Shown here in pieces: positions 27,418-36,104 of a stretch of 64,000 bases of DNA. Each line of letters starts with the position of its first letter. Positions within the stretch are counted from its first letter, which is position 1. The position numbers were made by a program, and so were the translations under genes. The stretch comes from CALFBG01 sp045110315 (lineage in GTDB: Bacteria; Bacteroidota; Bacteroidia; Chitinophagales; Saprospiraceae). Under the pieces are notes generated by a model. It searched no databases and was not told where the DNA came from. It saw nothing but the letters and a program-made list of their open reading frames with translations. The stretch covers positions 1 to 64,000 of the forward strand of contig JBGCFY010000074.1 in NCBI GenBank assembly GCA_045110315.1, written 5' to 3'.

Positions 27418-28141
27418 GGTTAATGTTTAGCGCTACAATGGTAAATATACATAAAAAAGATTCAAAAAACCTACAAATTTTTTTCAAATTTCTCTAAAAA
27501 AAACAAAAACAGAACGAAGTATTAAAAATATCAATAAGGTGTGTAACATTCTATTTTTTAATAAATTAAACATATTATTTATTTGAAATTGTTTTATTGC
27601 TTGCATTTAAAGTACTCGTTTACACTACTAAATACATGTAAGCTTTAATAAAGTATTATTTTCCTTACTTTGTTTCGTAGCGTGCCTTGTTATCAAGGGG
27701 GAAAGATTACAAATATTTATAATTTGTGACATTCGTTTTTGCAAAAATGAATCTACTTTGATCCTTTTTGCCTGAGTAAACGGCCGCTTCTGAGATGATA
27801 ACGGTAGGAAGTATTTATTATTTGGAACTGTGCCTACAATCTTTTACGACGGGTTTTAAAAGGGAACTGGATGAAAATACTACCCCTAAAGTAGTTAATC
27901 TGTAAGGTGTTTTCGCAGTAGTAGGTACAAAATAAAGCTGTCACCGATTTGCAAAAAAAAATAGAATTTAAGCTTGAAAAGGGCTAAAACACCGTATTTT
28001 ACAAGTATATTTCATTGGGATGTCACAGTTATTGTCAGCCATAAAGACTAAAATAAGCTTAAAAAGTAGCTTTTTAATAGCAACGAAGTTGAGGGCTATT
28101 TCTGTGACGCATAATTAGCGGATGAAAGTGATTTTTTGATT
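27418..28141. other. AT-rich intergenic region, no gene recognised
   Basis: About 720 bases upstream of the TPR gene. It contains a loose gtcacag/ctgtgac inverted pair (28022-28028, 28102-28108). I found no ORF above ~40 codons with coding character, no tRNA-like fold and no element of the repeat families. Confidence 0.5.
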
Positions 28142-28191
28142 AAGCATAAAGCCGTTTACCGCTATAGAAGGCGATAAACGGCTTTATGCTT
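28142..28191 (-). terminator. long hairpin terminator after the Spy-like gene
   Basis: A perfect 17-bp stem, aagcataaagccgttta with taaacggctttatgctt (28142-28158, 28175-28191), with a 16-base loop. It lies 63 bases after the stop of the minus-strand gene; the following U-tract is weak. Confidence 0.65.
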
Positions 28192-28254
28192 GGTTTGGAG
28201 TGGAAAATGACTTTTGCTAGACCTTCAAACCTACATTTTATTCAAAGTAGGGCA

Positions 28255-28716
28255 TTATTTCTCCTTATTTCTTTTTCGCTTTCCTTTAATCGCTCTGAGC
28301 ATTTTTCTTTTAAATGCTTTCTCGGCGAGCTGAATGCGACCAATTTTACGAATTGAGAGTACTGCTTTGAGTTGGAAGAAAAACCTTCGCTTGAGCGCCA
28401 CTTTTTCTTCTTCGGCATCCAAACCTGCCAAAATGTGTTTTTCAATTTCTTCGTCCGTCATATTTTCTACTCTTTTCGGAGGTTTGTGTTTTTTGCGGAG
28501 TGCTTTTTCTGCTGACTTATACTGATTATAAAGTGGCCAGAAACCTTTGGCTTCTTCTGGCGTCAATTGCAGTCGGTTGGTTAAAAAAGCAATTCGTTGG
28601 CTTTCAATCTTTTCATTGAGTTCTTCGCTGACGTTATCAAGGTTATCGCCTTGTGCTAAGGTTGGCGCTAAAAACAAGCATAACGCAGCACAGATTAAGA
28701 TTAATTTATTCATCAT
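28255..28716 (-). CDS. periplasmic Spy/CpxP-like helical protein
   Basis: 153 residues with a cleavable signal peptide (LILICAALCLFLAPTLAQG) and an all-helical charged mature part. FLTNRLQLTPEEAKGFWPLYNQY matches the LTxxQ-type repeat start seen in Spy/CpxP/zinc-resistance periplasmic proteins, and the C-terminus is very basic (KRKMLRAIKGKRKRNKEK). In Bacteroidota such genes often follow an ECF sigma / anti-sigma pair, as here. A role in sensing or buffering envelope stress is therefore plausible (inference). A family 1 element lies between this gene and the anti-sigma gene and may carry or break co-transcription. Confidence 0.7.
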   Translation of the reverse strand: MMNKLILICAALCLFLAPTLAQGDNLDNVSEELNEKIESQRIAFLTNRLQLTPEEAKGFWPLYNQYKSAEKALRKKHKPPKRVENMTDEEIEKHILAGLDAEEEKVALKRRFFFQLKAVLSIRKIGRIQLAEKAFKRKMLRAIKGKRKRNKEK

Positions 28717-28732
28717 TTAAAATTTAAGCTTT

Positions 28733-28895
28733 GAAGTTGTTTTAAAATGGGGGTTGAAATTAGTTGTAGGCGCTTGGTTTTCAAGATAAAGCTCCATTTT
28801 TTTTTCGTAGCCATCGCTACGGGGAAAAAAATTAGCTGAAATATTGGAAATCAATGGCTTGCAAATAAATCATCTATCTATTTTAAAACAACTTC
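28733..28895. mobile_element. family 1 miniature inverted-repeat element, copy 2 (163 bp)
   Basis: Perfect 16-bp inverted ends, gaagttgttttaaaat and its complement. Same length and about 90% identity with the 6776 copy, including the hairpin around cgtagccatcgctacg between T- and A-runs. Flanks are ttt on both sides, a possible 3-bp target duplication. A lone left end (gaagttgttttaa) begins at 28908, 12 bases further on. It sits inside a sigma/anti-sigma/Spy operon. Confidence 0.85.
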
Positions 28896-28968
28896 TTTTT
28901 ATAATCTGAAGTTGTTTTAACCAACCTCGTTGGGTTTTGTTGAAAGCAATTCAACGTCGTCTTAGTAT

Positions 28969-29484
28969 TTATAATAGTTCTTCTAAACTTTGATCCTCTA
29001 AATCATCAAGGAATTCTTCTAAATAATTATCCAAGGTTTGTTCCTTGATTTCGGTATCTGTCAAAAGGTCAATACCTAGATCCTCCTCTTGATTTAGTTC
29101 GAGTAAAATTTCTTCTTCAAATTCATCAAGGTTTTCTTCTACATAACTCAAATATTGTGCAGCAGCAATCGTCTCTACGGAAGATTGCTGTCCTGAAGAC
29201 CAATAAAAGAAGCTTCCTACGCAGAGCAAAACACTCGCCGCAGCGACTATTGTACGCATCTGGAATTTACCAGCAAGTAGATTCGTGAGTGAACGCCATA
29301 AACTAGTCGGAGGAACTTGTGCAGCAATTTTTTGACGAGGTTCCAAGGCAACTTGTGTACTGATTTGCTCAGAGAGTCGAGTAAAGTAATCATGAGGAAC
29401 TTGATAGCTCTCCCGCTTTTCGATTTTTGCCAAAAAGGGAGCGATTTGATCCAACTCTTCTTGTATTTCTTTTTTATGTTTCAT
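28969..29484 (-). CDS. single-pass membrane anti-sigma factor-like protein
   Basis: 171 residues: a cytoplasmic N-terminal ~90 residues (EIQEELDQIAPFLAKIEKRESYQVPHDYFTRL), one membrane helix (RTIVAAASVLLCVGSFFYW, ~95-115) and a strongly acidic C-terminal tail (EENLDEFEEEILLELNQEE..., ending LEDQSLEELL). The topology and position directly downstream of an ECF sigma gene fit an anti-sigma factor; no zinc-binding HCC motif is present. The VPHDYFTRL motif is common in Bacteroidota proteins encoded after ECF sigma genes. A direct demonstration of sigma binding is lacking, so the role is inferred from context. Confidence 0.65.
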   Translation of the reverse strand: MKHKKEIQEELDQIAPFLAKIEKRESYQVPHDYFTRLSEQISTQVALEPRQKIAAQVPPTSLWRSLTNLLAGKFQMRTIVAAASVLLCVGSFFYWSSGQQSSVETIAAAQYLSYVEENLDEFEEEILLELNQEEDLGIDLLTDTEIKEQTLDNYLEEFLDDLEDQSLEELL

Positions 29485-29513
29485 TACTCTTTACATTTAT
29501 ATGAATACCAATA

Positions 29514-30089
29514 TTATTGGTTTTCTTCGCTGTGCGCTCTGAGGTGTTGTTCAATTTTTTTTGCTGCATGATGATAAGAAGCTTTCAACGCACCGACGGA
29601 GGTTGATAAAATATCCGAAATATCTTGATAGCTGAGTGCATCGTAATACCGCATATTGAATACTACTCGTTGTTTTTCTGGCAGGGTATTGATAGCAGCC
29701 TTTAACTTTCGTTGAATGTCGTCCCCGTCAAAATAGGTGTCTGCGGTTAATGGACGATTTAGTCCTAAATTTTCGTCATCAATAGAGCTAGTAGCTTTGC
29801 GCTTTTTTTTCTTTAAAAAACTAAGAGACTCGTTTGTCGCAATGCGATACAACCAAGTATATAGTTTTGACTTATTCTCAAACTTAGCGATGTTGCGATA
29901 AATTTTGATCAAGCTATTTTGAATCACATCGTTAGCATCATCGTGTTCCGTTACCAAGCGCCGAATATGCCAATAGAGCCTTTCTTGGTACTTGTTTACC
30001 AGAAGCTTGAACCCTTCTTCGTAAGTAGCTTCTTTTTGCAAGAGGCTTAGAATATGGTCATCAGATATAGTACTTACGGCACGCTGCAA
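29514..30089 (-). CDS. ECF-type RNA polymerase sigma factor
   Basis: 191 residues with region 2 (FKLLVNKYQERLYWHIRRLV...DDANDVIQNSLIKIYRNIAKF, KLYTWLYRIATNESLSFLKKKKRK) and region 4 (TLPEKQRVVFNMRYYDALSYQDISDILSTSVGALKASYHHA), the complete ECF sigma-70 architecture. The conserved frame has no upstream ATG; the best start is TTG at 30087-30089. It heads a likely operon with the membrane anti-sigma (29 bases downstream) and the Spy-like gene. The regulon is unknown. It is distinct from the second ECF sigma at 46196. Confidence 0.92.
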   Translation of the reverse strand: MQRAVSTISDDHILSLLQKEATYEEGFKLLVNKYQERLYWHIRRLVTEHDDANDVIQNSLIKIYRNIAKFENKSKLYTWLYRIATNESLSFLKKKKRKATSSIDDENLGLNRPLTADTYFDGDDIQRKLKAAINTLPEKQRVVFNMRYYDALSYQDISDILSTSVGALKASYHHAAKKIEQHLRAHSEENQ

Positions 30090-30169
30090 ATTGTGTGAAT
30101 TTATAAGTTAGACGACTGACTAGGTCGAAGGTTTAATAAGCAGGAGATTTTTTTATTGAAATGGCTGAT

Positions 30170-31126
30170 TTAACTTTTTGGAATGGATTCCACGGTACTG
30201 ATTTTATCTAGTTCCAAAACGGTACTGTGCAACTCATTGCTGGGGTAGTACATTTTTACAAACTGAACCCCAAAGACAATTTCATTCGCGATATAAGATT
30301 CATTGCTATGAATAGTTTGGGCGTAAGTCTCATCGTAGCCCTGAATCAAAACTAAAATTTCAGTTTTCATTTCATGGATATCTTGTGGTGTCTTTTTATA
30401 AAAAGGACTTTTAGGGTTGATGGGGTGAACAATTGTCCAATTAAGTGGAAAGAAGAAGAGGTGATTACGTTCTAGAGTGAGTTCTGTAAATCGACGGCGT
30501 ATTTTACCATTCTTATTTTCAAGCCAAGAGACATTGACCGTGGCAGTAACATCAAGTAGTTTATTATTGCGAAGATTTGCAATGCGAAATTGCAGGCTCA
30601 TTTCTTCTTCTCGATACGATGTGATAATGGCTTGATCACTAAATAAAATTCTTGCTTTTGGTTTGGAGAAGCGCGCAAAAAATAATCCAGTTGCGATTGC
30701 AAATGAAATTAATCCCACTAAAGCGGCGACGGAAGAAATTAAATTGGCGTTGAGTCCTACCGGACTGAGTGCACCGTAGCCAACGGAAGTGAAAGTTTGT
30801 ACACTCAAGAAAAATGCTTGCATAAAATGATCACCAAAACTGCCATGCTCGACGCCTGCAATGTATTCTTTGCCATTGAGTACAAAAAGCAAGGCAAAGA
30901 AACAATTGATCAAGATGAAATTGAAAACGGTTAATCCAACGAATTTCCACCAAGACATTTCTAGCAATTGTTGGTAAACGCTATAGTCACTACTTCCCCT
31001 ACGAATGACATTGAAACTACCGTCTTTTCGGAGAAAACGCTGCGAGTTTGTGGTCATATTTGTACCAAACCCGAGGTCATTATCTTTTGATTTTTTACCA
31101 CCGTTTTTATTAGACTTTATTGTCAT
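30170..31126 (-). CDS. inward-rectifier type potassium channel (KirBac-like)
   Basis: 318 residues. A cytoplasmic N-terminus with a slide-helix region is followed by TM1 (FVGLTVFNFILINCFFALLF, ~62-82), a pore helix with selectivity filter TSVGYG at 113-118, TM2 (SSVAALVGLISFAIATGLFF) and a ~150-residue cytoplasmic beta domain (ILFSDQAIITSYREEEMSLQFRIAN...). This is the Kir fold (PF01007 and its C-terminal domain). It probably mediates passive K+ flux across the inner membrane. It ends 24 bases after the CotH gene start region on the same strand and may be co-transcribed with it. Confidence 0.9.
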   Translation of the reverse strand: MTIKSNKNGGKKSKDNDLGFGTNMTTNSQRFLRKDGSFNVIRRGSSDYSVYQQLLEMSWWKFVGLTVFNFILINCFFALLFVLNGKEYIAGVEHGSFGDHFMQAFFLSVQTFTSVGYGALSPVGLNANLISSVAALVGLISFAIATGLFFARFSKPKARILFSDQAIITSYREEEMSLQFRIANLRNNKLLDVTATVNVSWLENKNGKIRRRFTELTLERNHLFFFPLNWTIVHPINPKSPFYKKTPQDIHEMKTEILVLIQGYDETYAQTIHSNESYIANEIVFGVQFVKMYYPSNELHSTVLELDKISTVESIPKS

Positions 31127-31149
31127 CGGCTTTTGTTTTTAAAACAAAT

Positions 31150-33489
31150 TTATGCTGGATTTCGGCTACGTTTTTTTTGCATAAAAAATAACAGAAAACA
31201 AGTAAGAAAAATACTGACGGCTACTCCTACACGTACCCAAAGTTCTTGCTTGGCCTTGATGCTACTTTCCAGAAAATAAGGATTCGCATGATTTGGACTA
31301 CCTTGCCCTTTAAGGAACTCCCAATTGTCAATATCACTATTATCCAATTGAGGAAGTAAAAGGCCTAAACTAAAAATAGTATCCGTCGGTTCTAATTGAT
31401 AAGAGACGCTATCGACGGCAGCACCATTAGGACTAAACAAGCCCAAGACTTCTTTGCGCTTACTCAATCCAAAACCCATGTCACCCGCTAAGTTGAAGGC
31501 CTTAGGAAATACCTTTCGAAAGGCAACTGAATCTTCACAGATGATGGCATAAGAACGGGGGCGAATGGTAAGTTTGGGCAATTTGTAATCATGGTTGGTA
31601 TCGGTAATGACCCAATTTTCTAAGGAGACGCTTTTTTCTGAATTGTTGTATAGTTCGATCCAATCCCCCGTTTTTTTATTATTACAGCTGATTTCATTAA
31701 TCAAGATTTTCCCTTCGTGCTCGTCCGTGTATGCTTCAAAAACTGCGATCAAGTTATACTGCTCGCCCGCTTGCACATCAAAATTTAACTCGTAGTTACC
31801 AGCTGTAATTTTTCTGCCTTTCCAGTGAGAAAATCGGTACCCAAAGTTAGGAACTGCTTTGACATGAATTGGAAGTCCCGCGAAATATTTACCATTGAAT
31901 CCTTCCGTCCTGACCTTAATTGTTTGATTAATGATAACTTGTCCGCCGGCAGTAGCACTGGCTTTGACGGTAACCAGTTCGTTGAGTTTAAATTTTTCGC
32001 GGAGATGTTGACGAACATAATCTGGTCTCTTTTTTGCGAAATTCTTCATAATCTCAATATGCTTAAGCCACTTTTTTTCGCTAAGTTTCCAACGATCTAA
32101 ATGTCGCGGCATTTCGGGAGCAATGAGTTCGCGAAAGGCGTTGATTCTGTCGACTACCGTTTTTGGGTCAAAGCTGTGGTTAATGCGATCAGAAAAGCGG
32201 ATGACGAATTGATCTTTAAATGTTGGGTTTTCCAGTAGTTTTCTTAGGATAAAGGTAGACCAAGGAGGATTTGGCCAGGAAGGACCGTCGGGTTCCGTGT
32301 GAAAAGCTAAACTATTATTGTTGTAAGCTTTTGGATCATGGAGTCCAAACCCCCAATCGGTATCGTACAAAATCCAGCGCCATTTCCCATTTGGGGTTTG
32401 TGGTCGCCAAAATTTAATATTACCGCCAGCATCTTGATTGTCAAAATAGATTTGTGCAATTTTATAATTCATGAAATTATCGACATCCATTAAGCTTTGT
32501 AGGTGAGTATAATTTTCGGGCAAGCTAAGATCGTGCGTTTCCAGCCAGTAGAGCATTGCTTTGTATTTGCGTGTACTACCTCTCTTTAAAGACATTTGAT
32601 GTTCGATCAGGTCGATACTGTCTTTCCCGATTTCGTAATGTCCAGCAATAAAGTAACGATTGATTTTTTCACGAATGTTATAGATGCCCCAGTAATCGCC
32701 ATTGATATAGACGTGAGAAGGTTGATAATCTTGTTTTTCCAAATCCCAATCTTCTACTAAACTACACATGAAAGCATCTCTGAAATGTGATTTTCCCCAG
32801 TCGCTTCCTGCATTTCGGAGTACCAAGAATTTAAACTTTTTAAGTCCCTGTTTGCCAAATATTTTCTCTTTAATTACTTTCTTACCATACCGATCTCTAG
32901 CGACGATTGTCATTGACTTTTGTGGAAACAATCGACTCATGCCTCCAAACAAGCGTAGCCCCGTTACACTGTTGAACTCACATTTTCCGTCAGCAGCAAA
33001 AATTTCACAGTTGATCAAATTCTCAGATCGACTCCAAAAATTGGCACCAGGTTTCGACCAAATACTATCTATTGCTCCGTTTCCTTTCATGAAAATCCCC
33101 GTTTCTGGGTCAAATAATAAATCAGGAGGTGCCATTAACGAAACGATTGGGAAACTAGACTTCGGTTCTTTAAGGAAATAACTATGGGCTTTTATCTTAC
33201 TTTTGCGCTTGTCTTTATAAGCTACGACGCGAATGGTCGTATTTTTTTCAATGGCAACGGGCTTTCGATAGCGTTTTGTGCCTCTATTGGGTTGGCTACC
33301 ATCGAGCGTATAGTAGATTTTAGCTCCCGGGGAAAACAATTCTAGTCGAAAAGGATCCTGATAGAAACCTCCCTTCAGCGAAAACTCCAACTCTAGGGGT
33401 TTTTCCTTCGGTGTTTTCTCCTTTTTTTGAGCCGTAAGGTGGCTGAGGATCAAGAAGCTAGAAATTAATATGAGTACCGTGTTTCTCAA
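31150..33489 (-). CDS. CotH kinase-like surface protein with chitobiase-C and lamin-tail domains
   Basis: 779 residues. Signal peptide (~1-20, LILISSFLILSHLTA), then a chitobiase/hexosaminidase C-terminal-type beta domain (~35-105, PGAKIYYTLDGSQPNRG). A CotH kinase domain spans ~130-480, with YINGDYWGIYNIREKINRY and a metal-binding-type WILYDTDWGFG. A beta-rich repeat region follows, then a lamin-tail domain (~595-700, ILINEISCNNKKTGDWIELYN) and a C-terminal membrane helix (VRVGVAVSIFLTCFLLFF) with a basic tail. CotH family kinases in spore-formers phosphorylate secreted proteins; whether this one is active is not known. The C-terminal membrane anchor in place of a T9SS signal suggests it stays in the inner membrane facing the periplasm. 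Confidence 0.85.
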   Translation of the reverse strand: MRNTVLILISSFLILSHLTAQKKEKTPKEKPLELEFSLKGGFYQDPFRLELFSPGAKIYYTLDGSQPNRGTKRYRKPVAIEKNTTIRVVAYKDKRKSKIKAHSYFLKEPKSSFPIVSLMAPPDLLFDPETGIFMKGNGAIDSIWSKPGANFWSRSENLINCEIFAADGKCEFNSVTGLRLFGGMSRLFPQKSMTIVARDRYGKKVIKEKIFGKQGLKKFKFLVLRNAGSDWGKSHFRDAFMCSLVEDWDLEKQDYQPSHVYINGDYWGIYNIREKINRYFIAGHYEIGKDSIDLIEHQMSLKRGSTRKYKAMLYWLETHDLSLPENYTHLQSLMDVDNFMNYKIAQIYFDNQDAGGNIKFWRPQTPNGKWRWILYDTDWGFGLHDPKAYNNNSLAFHTEPDGPSWPNPPWSTFILRKLLENPTFKDQFVIRFSDRINHSFDPKTVVDRINAFRELIAPEMPRHLDRWKLSEKKWLKHIEIMKNFAKKRPDYVRQHLREKFKLNELVTVKASATAGGQVIINQTIKVRTEGFNGKYFAGLPIHVKAVPNFGYRFSHWKGRKITAGNYELNFDVQAGEQYNLIAVFEAYTDEHEGKILINEISCNNKKTGDWIELYNNSEKSVSLENWVITDTNHDYKLPKLTIRPRSYAIICEDSVAFRKVFPKAFNLAGDMGFGLSKRKEVLGLFSPNGAAVDSVSYQLEPTDTIFSLGLLLPQLDNSDIDNWEFLKGQGSPNHANPYFLESSIKAKQELWVRVGVAVSIFLTCFLLFFMQKKRSRNPA

Positions 33490-33726
33490 AGTGTCTTTTT
33501 TTTATTCAAAACGAGTGTGATTCATACTGCCTATTTTTCAGCAAAAAAATAAATTGATTCGAACTTTAGTCTTGATAAGTCGTACAAAATATTGCTTTTT
33601 GTTGAGAAGAGAAAGAAACTACTTGTAAATTAATGAGACGAGATAATTTAGTAGTAGCTTAGATTTCAATGATTGTTCAACAAAGTATTAAACTAAATTC
33701 TTATAAATTAGTTACATCCTTGATCG

Positions 33727-33889
33727 ATAAGTACAATACAAATTTACTCCGGTATTAGATGACATCGTTTTTTGAAGAGCCTCTTTGTTAGTCAAACCCT
33801 TTCTAAGCAATGACTTATGGTGGTTTTCTTGCCTCGATACTGTTCACTAATGCAGTTTAATGGCAATTAAATTTTGTCTTATTACTTAG
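33727..33889. mobile_element. family 2 element, diverged copy
   Basis: ataagtacaatacaaattta at the left and aattttgtcttattactta at the right, with shared interior landmarks (ctctttgttagtcaaa, ggttttcttgcctcgatactgt). Intergenic, no ORF. The remaining parts of 33490-34005 show no other feature. Confidence 0.6.
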
Positions 33890-34005
33890 ACTGAAAAAGA
33901 TCTTCTTGGGAAATGGGTATTTTCTCTTATTTTTAAATAACTTTTACCGTAAACATCGTTTTGTATATCGTGTTGTAGCTTGAAAAGGATTAAAATGATT
34001 TTCGT

Positions 34006-34560
34006 ATGATAAGAGCAATTTGTGCCTTTATTTTTAAGGTTTTGGGATGGAAGCTCATCGTAGAATTTCCACCGGATTTAAAAAAATATATTATTGCGGC
34101 TATTCCGCATACCTCTAGTTTTGACTTTCCGTTGGGCTTAATGGCGCGGAGTGTGCTGAAATTAGATATTAAATACGTAGGTAAACATACGCTATTTCGA
34201 CCACCTTTGGGACCAATTTTTTATTGGTTAGGAGGATATCCCGTTAATCGTACGGCAAGAGGAAACTTTGTAGATGCGGTAGTTGATATTTTCAATGAAA
34301 AAGAAGAATTTATTATCTGCATTGCTCCCGAAGGTACACGGGAAAAGGTCGATCGCCTCAAAACTGGATTTTATCACATTGCAAAAGGAGCAAAAGTTGC
34401 CATCATACCGACTAAACTGGATTATGCTAACCGGGAACTAACCTTTGGTAAACCTTTCTATCCTACCGATGATGAAAAAGCTGACCTTAAATTCCTAGAA
34501 AACTACTTTAAAGGTGTACGAGGGCGAAATCCAGAAAAAGGCTGGAAAGTAGAGGGATGA
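34006..34560 (+). CDS. 1-acylglycerol-3-phosphate acyltransferase-like protein
   Basis: 184-residue PlsC-superfamily acyltransferase. The catalytic HX4D box is in AAIPHTSSFDFPLG, block II is around KYVGKHTLFRPPLGPIFYWLGGYPVNR, and block III is APEGTREKVDRLKTGFYHIA. This short form with IPHTSxxD is widespread in Bacteroidota and is usually annotated as a glycerol acyltransferase; whether it makes phosphatidic acid or acylates another lipid cannot be read from sequence. One hydrophobic N-terminal stretch (AICAFIFKVLGWKLIV) may bind the membrane surface. It is monocistronic; a terminator lies 140 bases downstream. Confidence 0.85.
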   Translation: MIRAICAFIFKVLGWKLIVEFPPDLKKYIIAAIPHTSSFDFPLGLMARSVLKLDIKYVGKHTLFRPPLGPIFYWLGGYPVNRTARGNFVDAVVDIFNEKEEFIICIAPEGTREKVDRLKTGFYHIAKGAKVAIIPTKLDYANRELTFGKPFYPTDDEKADLKFLENYFKGVRGRNPEKGWKVEG

Positions 34561-34697
34561 TATTCGTTGCAATAAAATGCCGCAAGCTGGACAAAACATT
34601 TGTTTTCTGCCGTAGAAGTACCACATCGTTCAGATATTTTTTAATTTGAGTTTCTACGGAATTGTTAGCGTAATGTCAGGAGAATACTCCGTGACAA

Positions 34698-34725
34698 CCG
34701 TAGTTTCGTAACTACAGTTTTTTCA
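34698..34725 (+). terminator. intrinsic terminator
   Basis: The stem ccgtagtt/aactacag around tcgt is followed by tttttt, 140 bases after the acyltransferase stop and upstream of the T9SS cargo gene. Confidence 0.55.
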
Positions 34726-34850
34726 CTACTCTCTTTGCTTTTGACAATATAAGTTTTATCCGTTTCAAATTAACATTTCTTAGTTTCCGGTCTCCTCATA
34801 AAAGTTTCCAACAAATTCAAAATTACTTTCACACGTTTAAAAAATTATAA

Positions 34851-35723
34851 ATGAAATTCAAAATTATTTACACTGTTTTTGTTTTACTAGCTACGTCTAT
34901 ACTTTTTATCTCCAACCAAAGTGGTCGAGCGTTCGATAAAGGTCAAGGAAATACGGGGGCACCTGGCGATGAGGTTAATAACGGTAGCTTACGTACCTGC
35001 CAAACTTGTCACACGAGTGCGAGTATTCAGGTGGGCATGAGCTTAGATATTATGGATGAAAGTAATCAACTGGTAACGGAATACATACCTGGAGATACTT
35101 ACTCTTTCAAAGTACGTGTGAATGCAGCAGTGGGTACGCCAGTAGAATACGGTTTTCAAATGTTGGCATTAGAAGCACCGCTTGATGTTGCTGGTCCAGA
35201 CATTCCTACGTGGACAAATCCTTCGGATAATGCGAGAATTGCAGGTGCCCTCAACGGTAGAACTTACGCAGAACACAAAGGCGTTACAACTAATAACGAG
35301 TTTTCAGTAGATTGGGTAGCACCAGATGAAAATTCAGGAACAGTTACTTTTTACCTCTGTGGTACAGGCGTCAATGCCAGTAATAGTAATAGTGGTGATG
35401 GTGCAGATTGCATAAAAGTAGAAATGGACGAAGCAGCAGTCATCGTTAATACGGAAGAAGTTTCTGCCAACGCGGTAGCATTGAAGCTTTTCCCAAATCC
35501 AGTGCAAACGACCACAAATTTACGAATTGACCACCAAACAGCAGGTCGTGGTCAATGGCAAATTATGGATCTTACGGGAGCAATAGTAGAAACAGGTAGT
35601 TTATATCATTCTGGTGGCGAACAAATTATACCACTCGAGTTGGGGAACTTAGCGCAAGGCGTTTACTACCTCAAGCTTCAATTGAATGATGTAAACGTAG
35701 CAACGAGCATTATAAAACTTTAA
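34851..35723 (+). CDS. secreted protein with CxxCH motif and T9SS C-terminal sorting domain
   Basis: 290 residues: signal peptide (FKIIYTVFVLLATSILFI), a mature domain opening with NTGAPGDEVNNGSLRTCQTCHTS, a beta-sandwich of ~130 residues (DTYSFKVRVNAAVGTPVEYGFQM), and a C-terminal type A sorting domain (LKLFPNPVQTTTNLRIDH...GVYYLKLQLNDVNV). The TGAPG..C..CH start resembles the choice-of-anchor V / Reeler-like family of Bacteroidota surface proteins; CxxCH could bind haem c but is the only such motif. It should leave the cell through the type IX secretion system. It is monocistronic with a strong terminator. Function unknown. Confidence 0.85.
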   Translation: MKFKIIYTVFVLLATSILFISNQSGRAFDKGQGNTGAPGDEVNNGSLRTCQTCHTSASIQVGMSLDIMDESNQLVTEYIPGDTYSFKVRVNAAVGTPVEYGFQMLALEAPLDVAGPDIPTWTNPSDNARIAGALNGRTYAEHKGVTTNNEFSVDWVAPDENSGTVTFYLCGTGVNASNSNSGDGADCIKVEMDEAAVIVNTEEVSANAVALKLFPNPVQTTTNLRIDHQTAGRGQWQIMDLTGAIVETGSLYHSGGEQIIPLELGNLAQGVYYLKLQLNDVNVATSIIKL

Positions 35724-35786
35724 ATGGCAACATTACTAGTTGCTATCGTTAAAGATAGCCATAGGTTCAAAATAAATCTTAAATAG

Positions 35787-35833
35787 AATAAGGCCTCCGC
35801 ACGATCATTTCATTGCGGAGGCCTTATTTCTTT
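35787..35833 (+). terminator. strong intrinsic terminator after the T9SS cargo gene
   Basis: A perfect 14-bp stem (aataaggcctccgc with gcggaggccttatt, 35787-35800 and 35815-35828), then ttctttt. The remaining bases to 36104 show no gene; a frame of 84 codons there lacks coding character. Confidence 0.8.
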
Positions 35834-36104
35834 TCGGTGGAAATAATTTTTGTTAAACGAAGAACTTTATTTCCCAAAAGAATACTGTATTTTGCGGGGA
35901 CAAGCAGGAAGAGAGATTTACTAATCCTTTTCTCTAAATCCAATGCTTGGACAATTTTGCACGATTTTTTCCAAACTAAGAGCATCTTTTGCCTTTACTC
36001 GTCATTATTTCCCCGGTTGATTACCCAACTCGTTATTGACAATAAGAGGTCTCAATTAGAAAAATAAAGTAAGAAGCAATCCAAGTATTCATCAACTTAA
36101 TTAA

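Noticed and set aside
27418..28141. Search for 6S, SRP or tmRNA-like RNA in the long gap
   Set aside because: No recognisable core motif, no closing stem of sufficient length.
35813..36067. 84-codon frame upstream of ligA
   Set aside because: It starts inside the terminator hairpin, has F/L/R-rich chance composition and no conserved motif.
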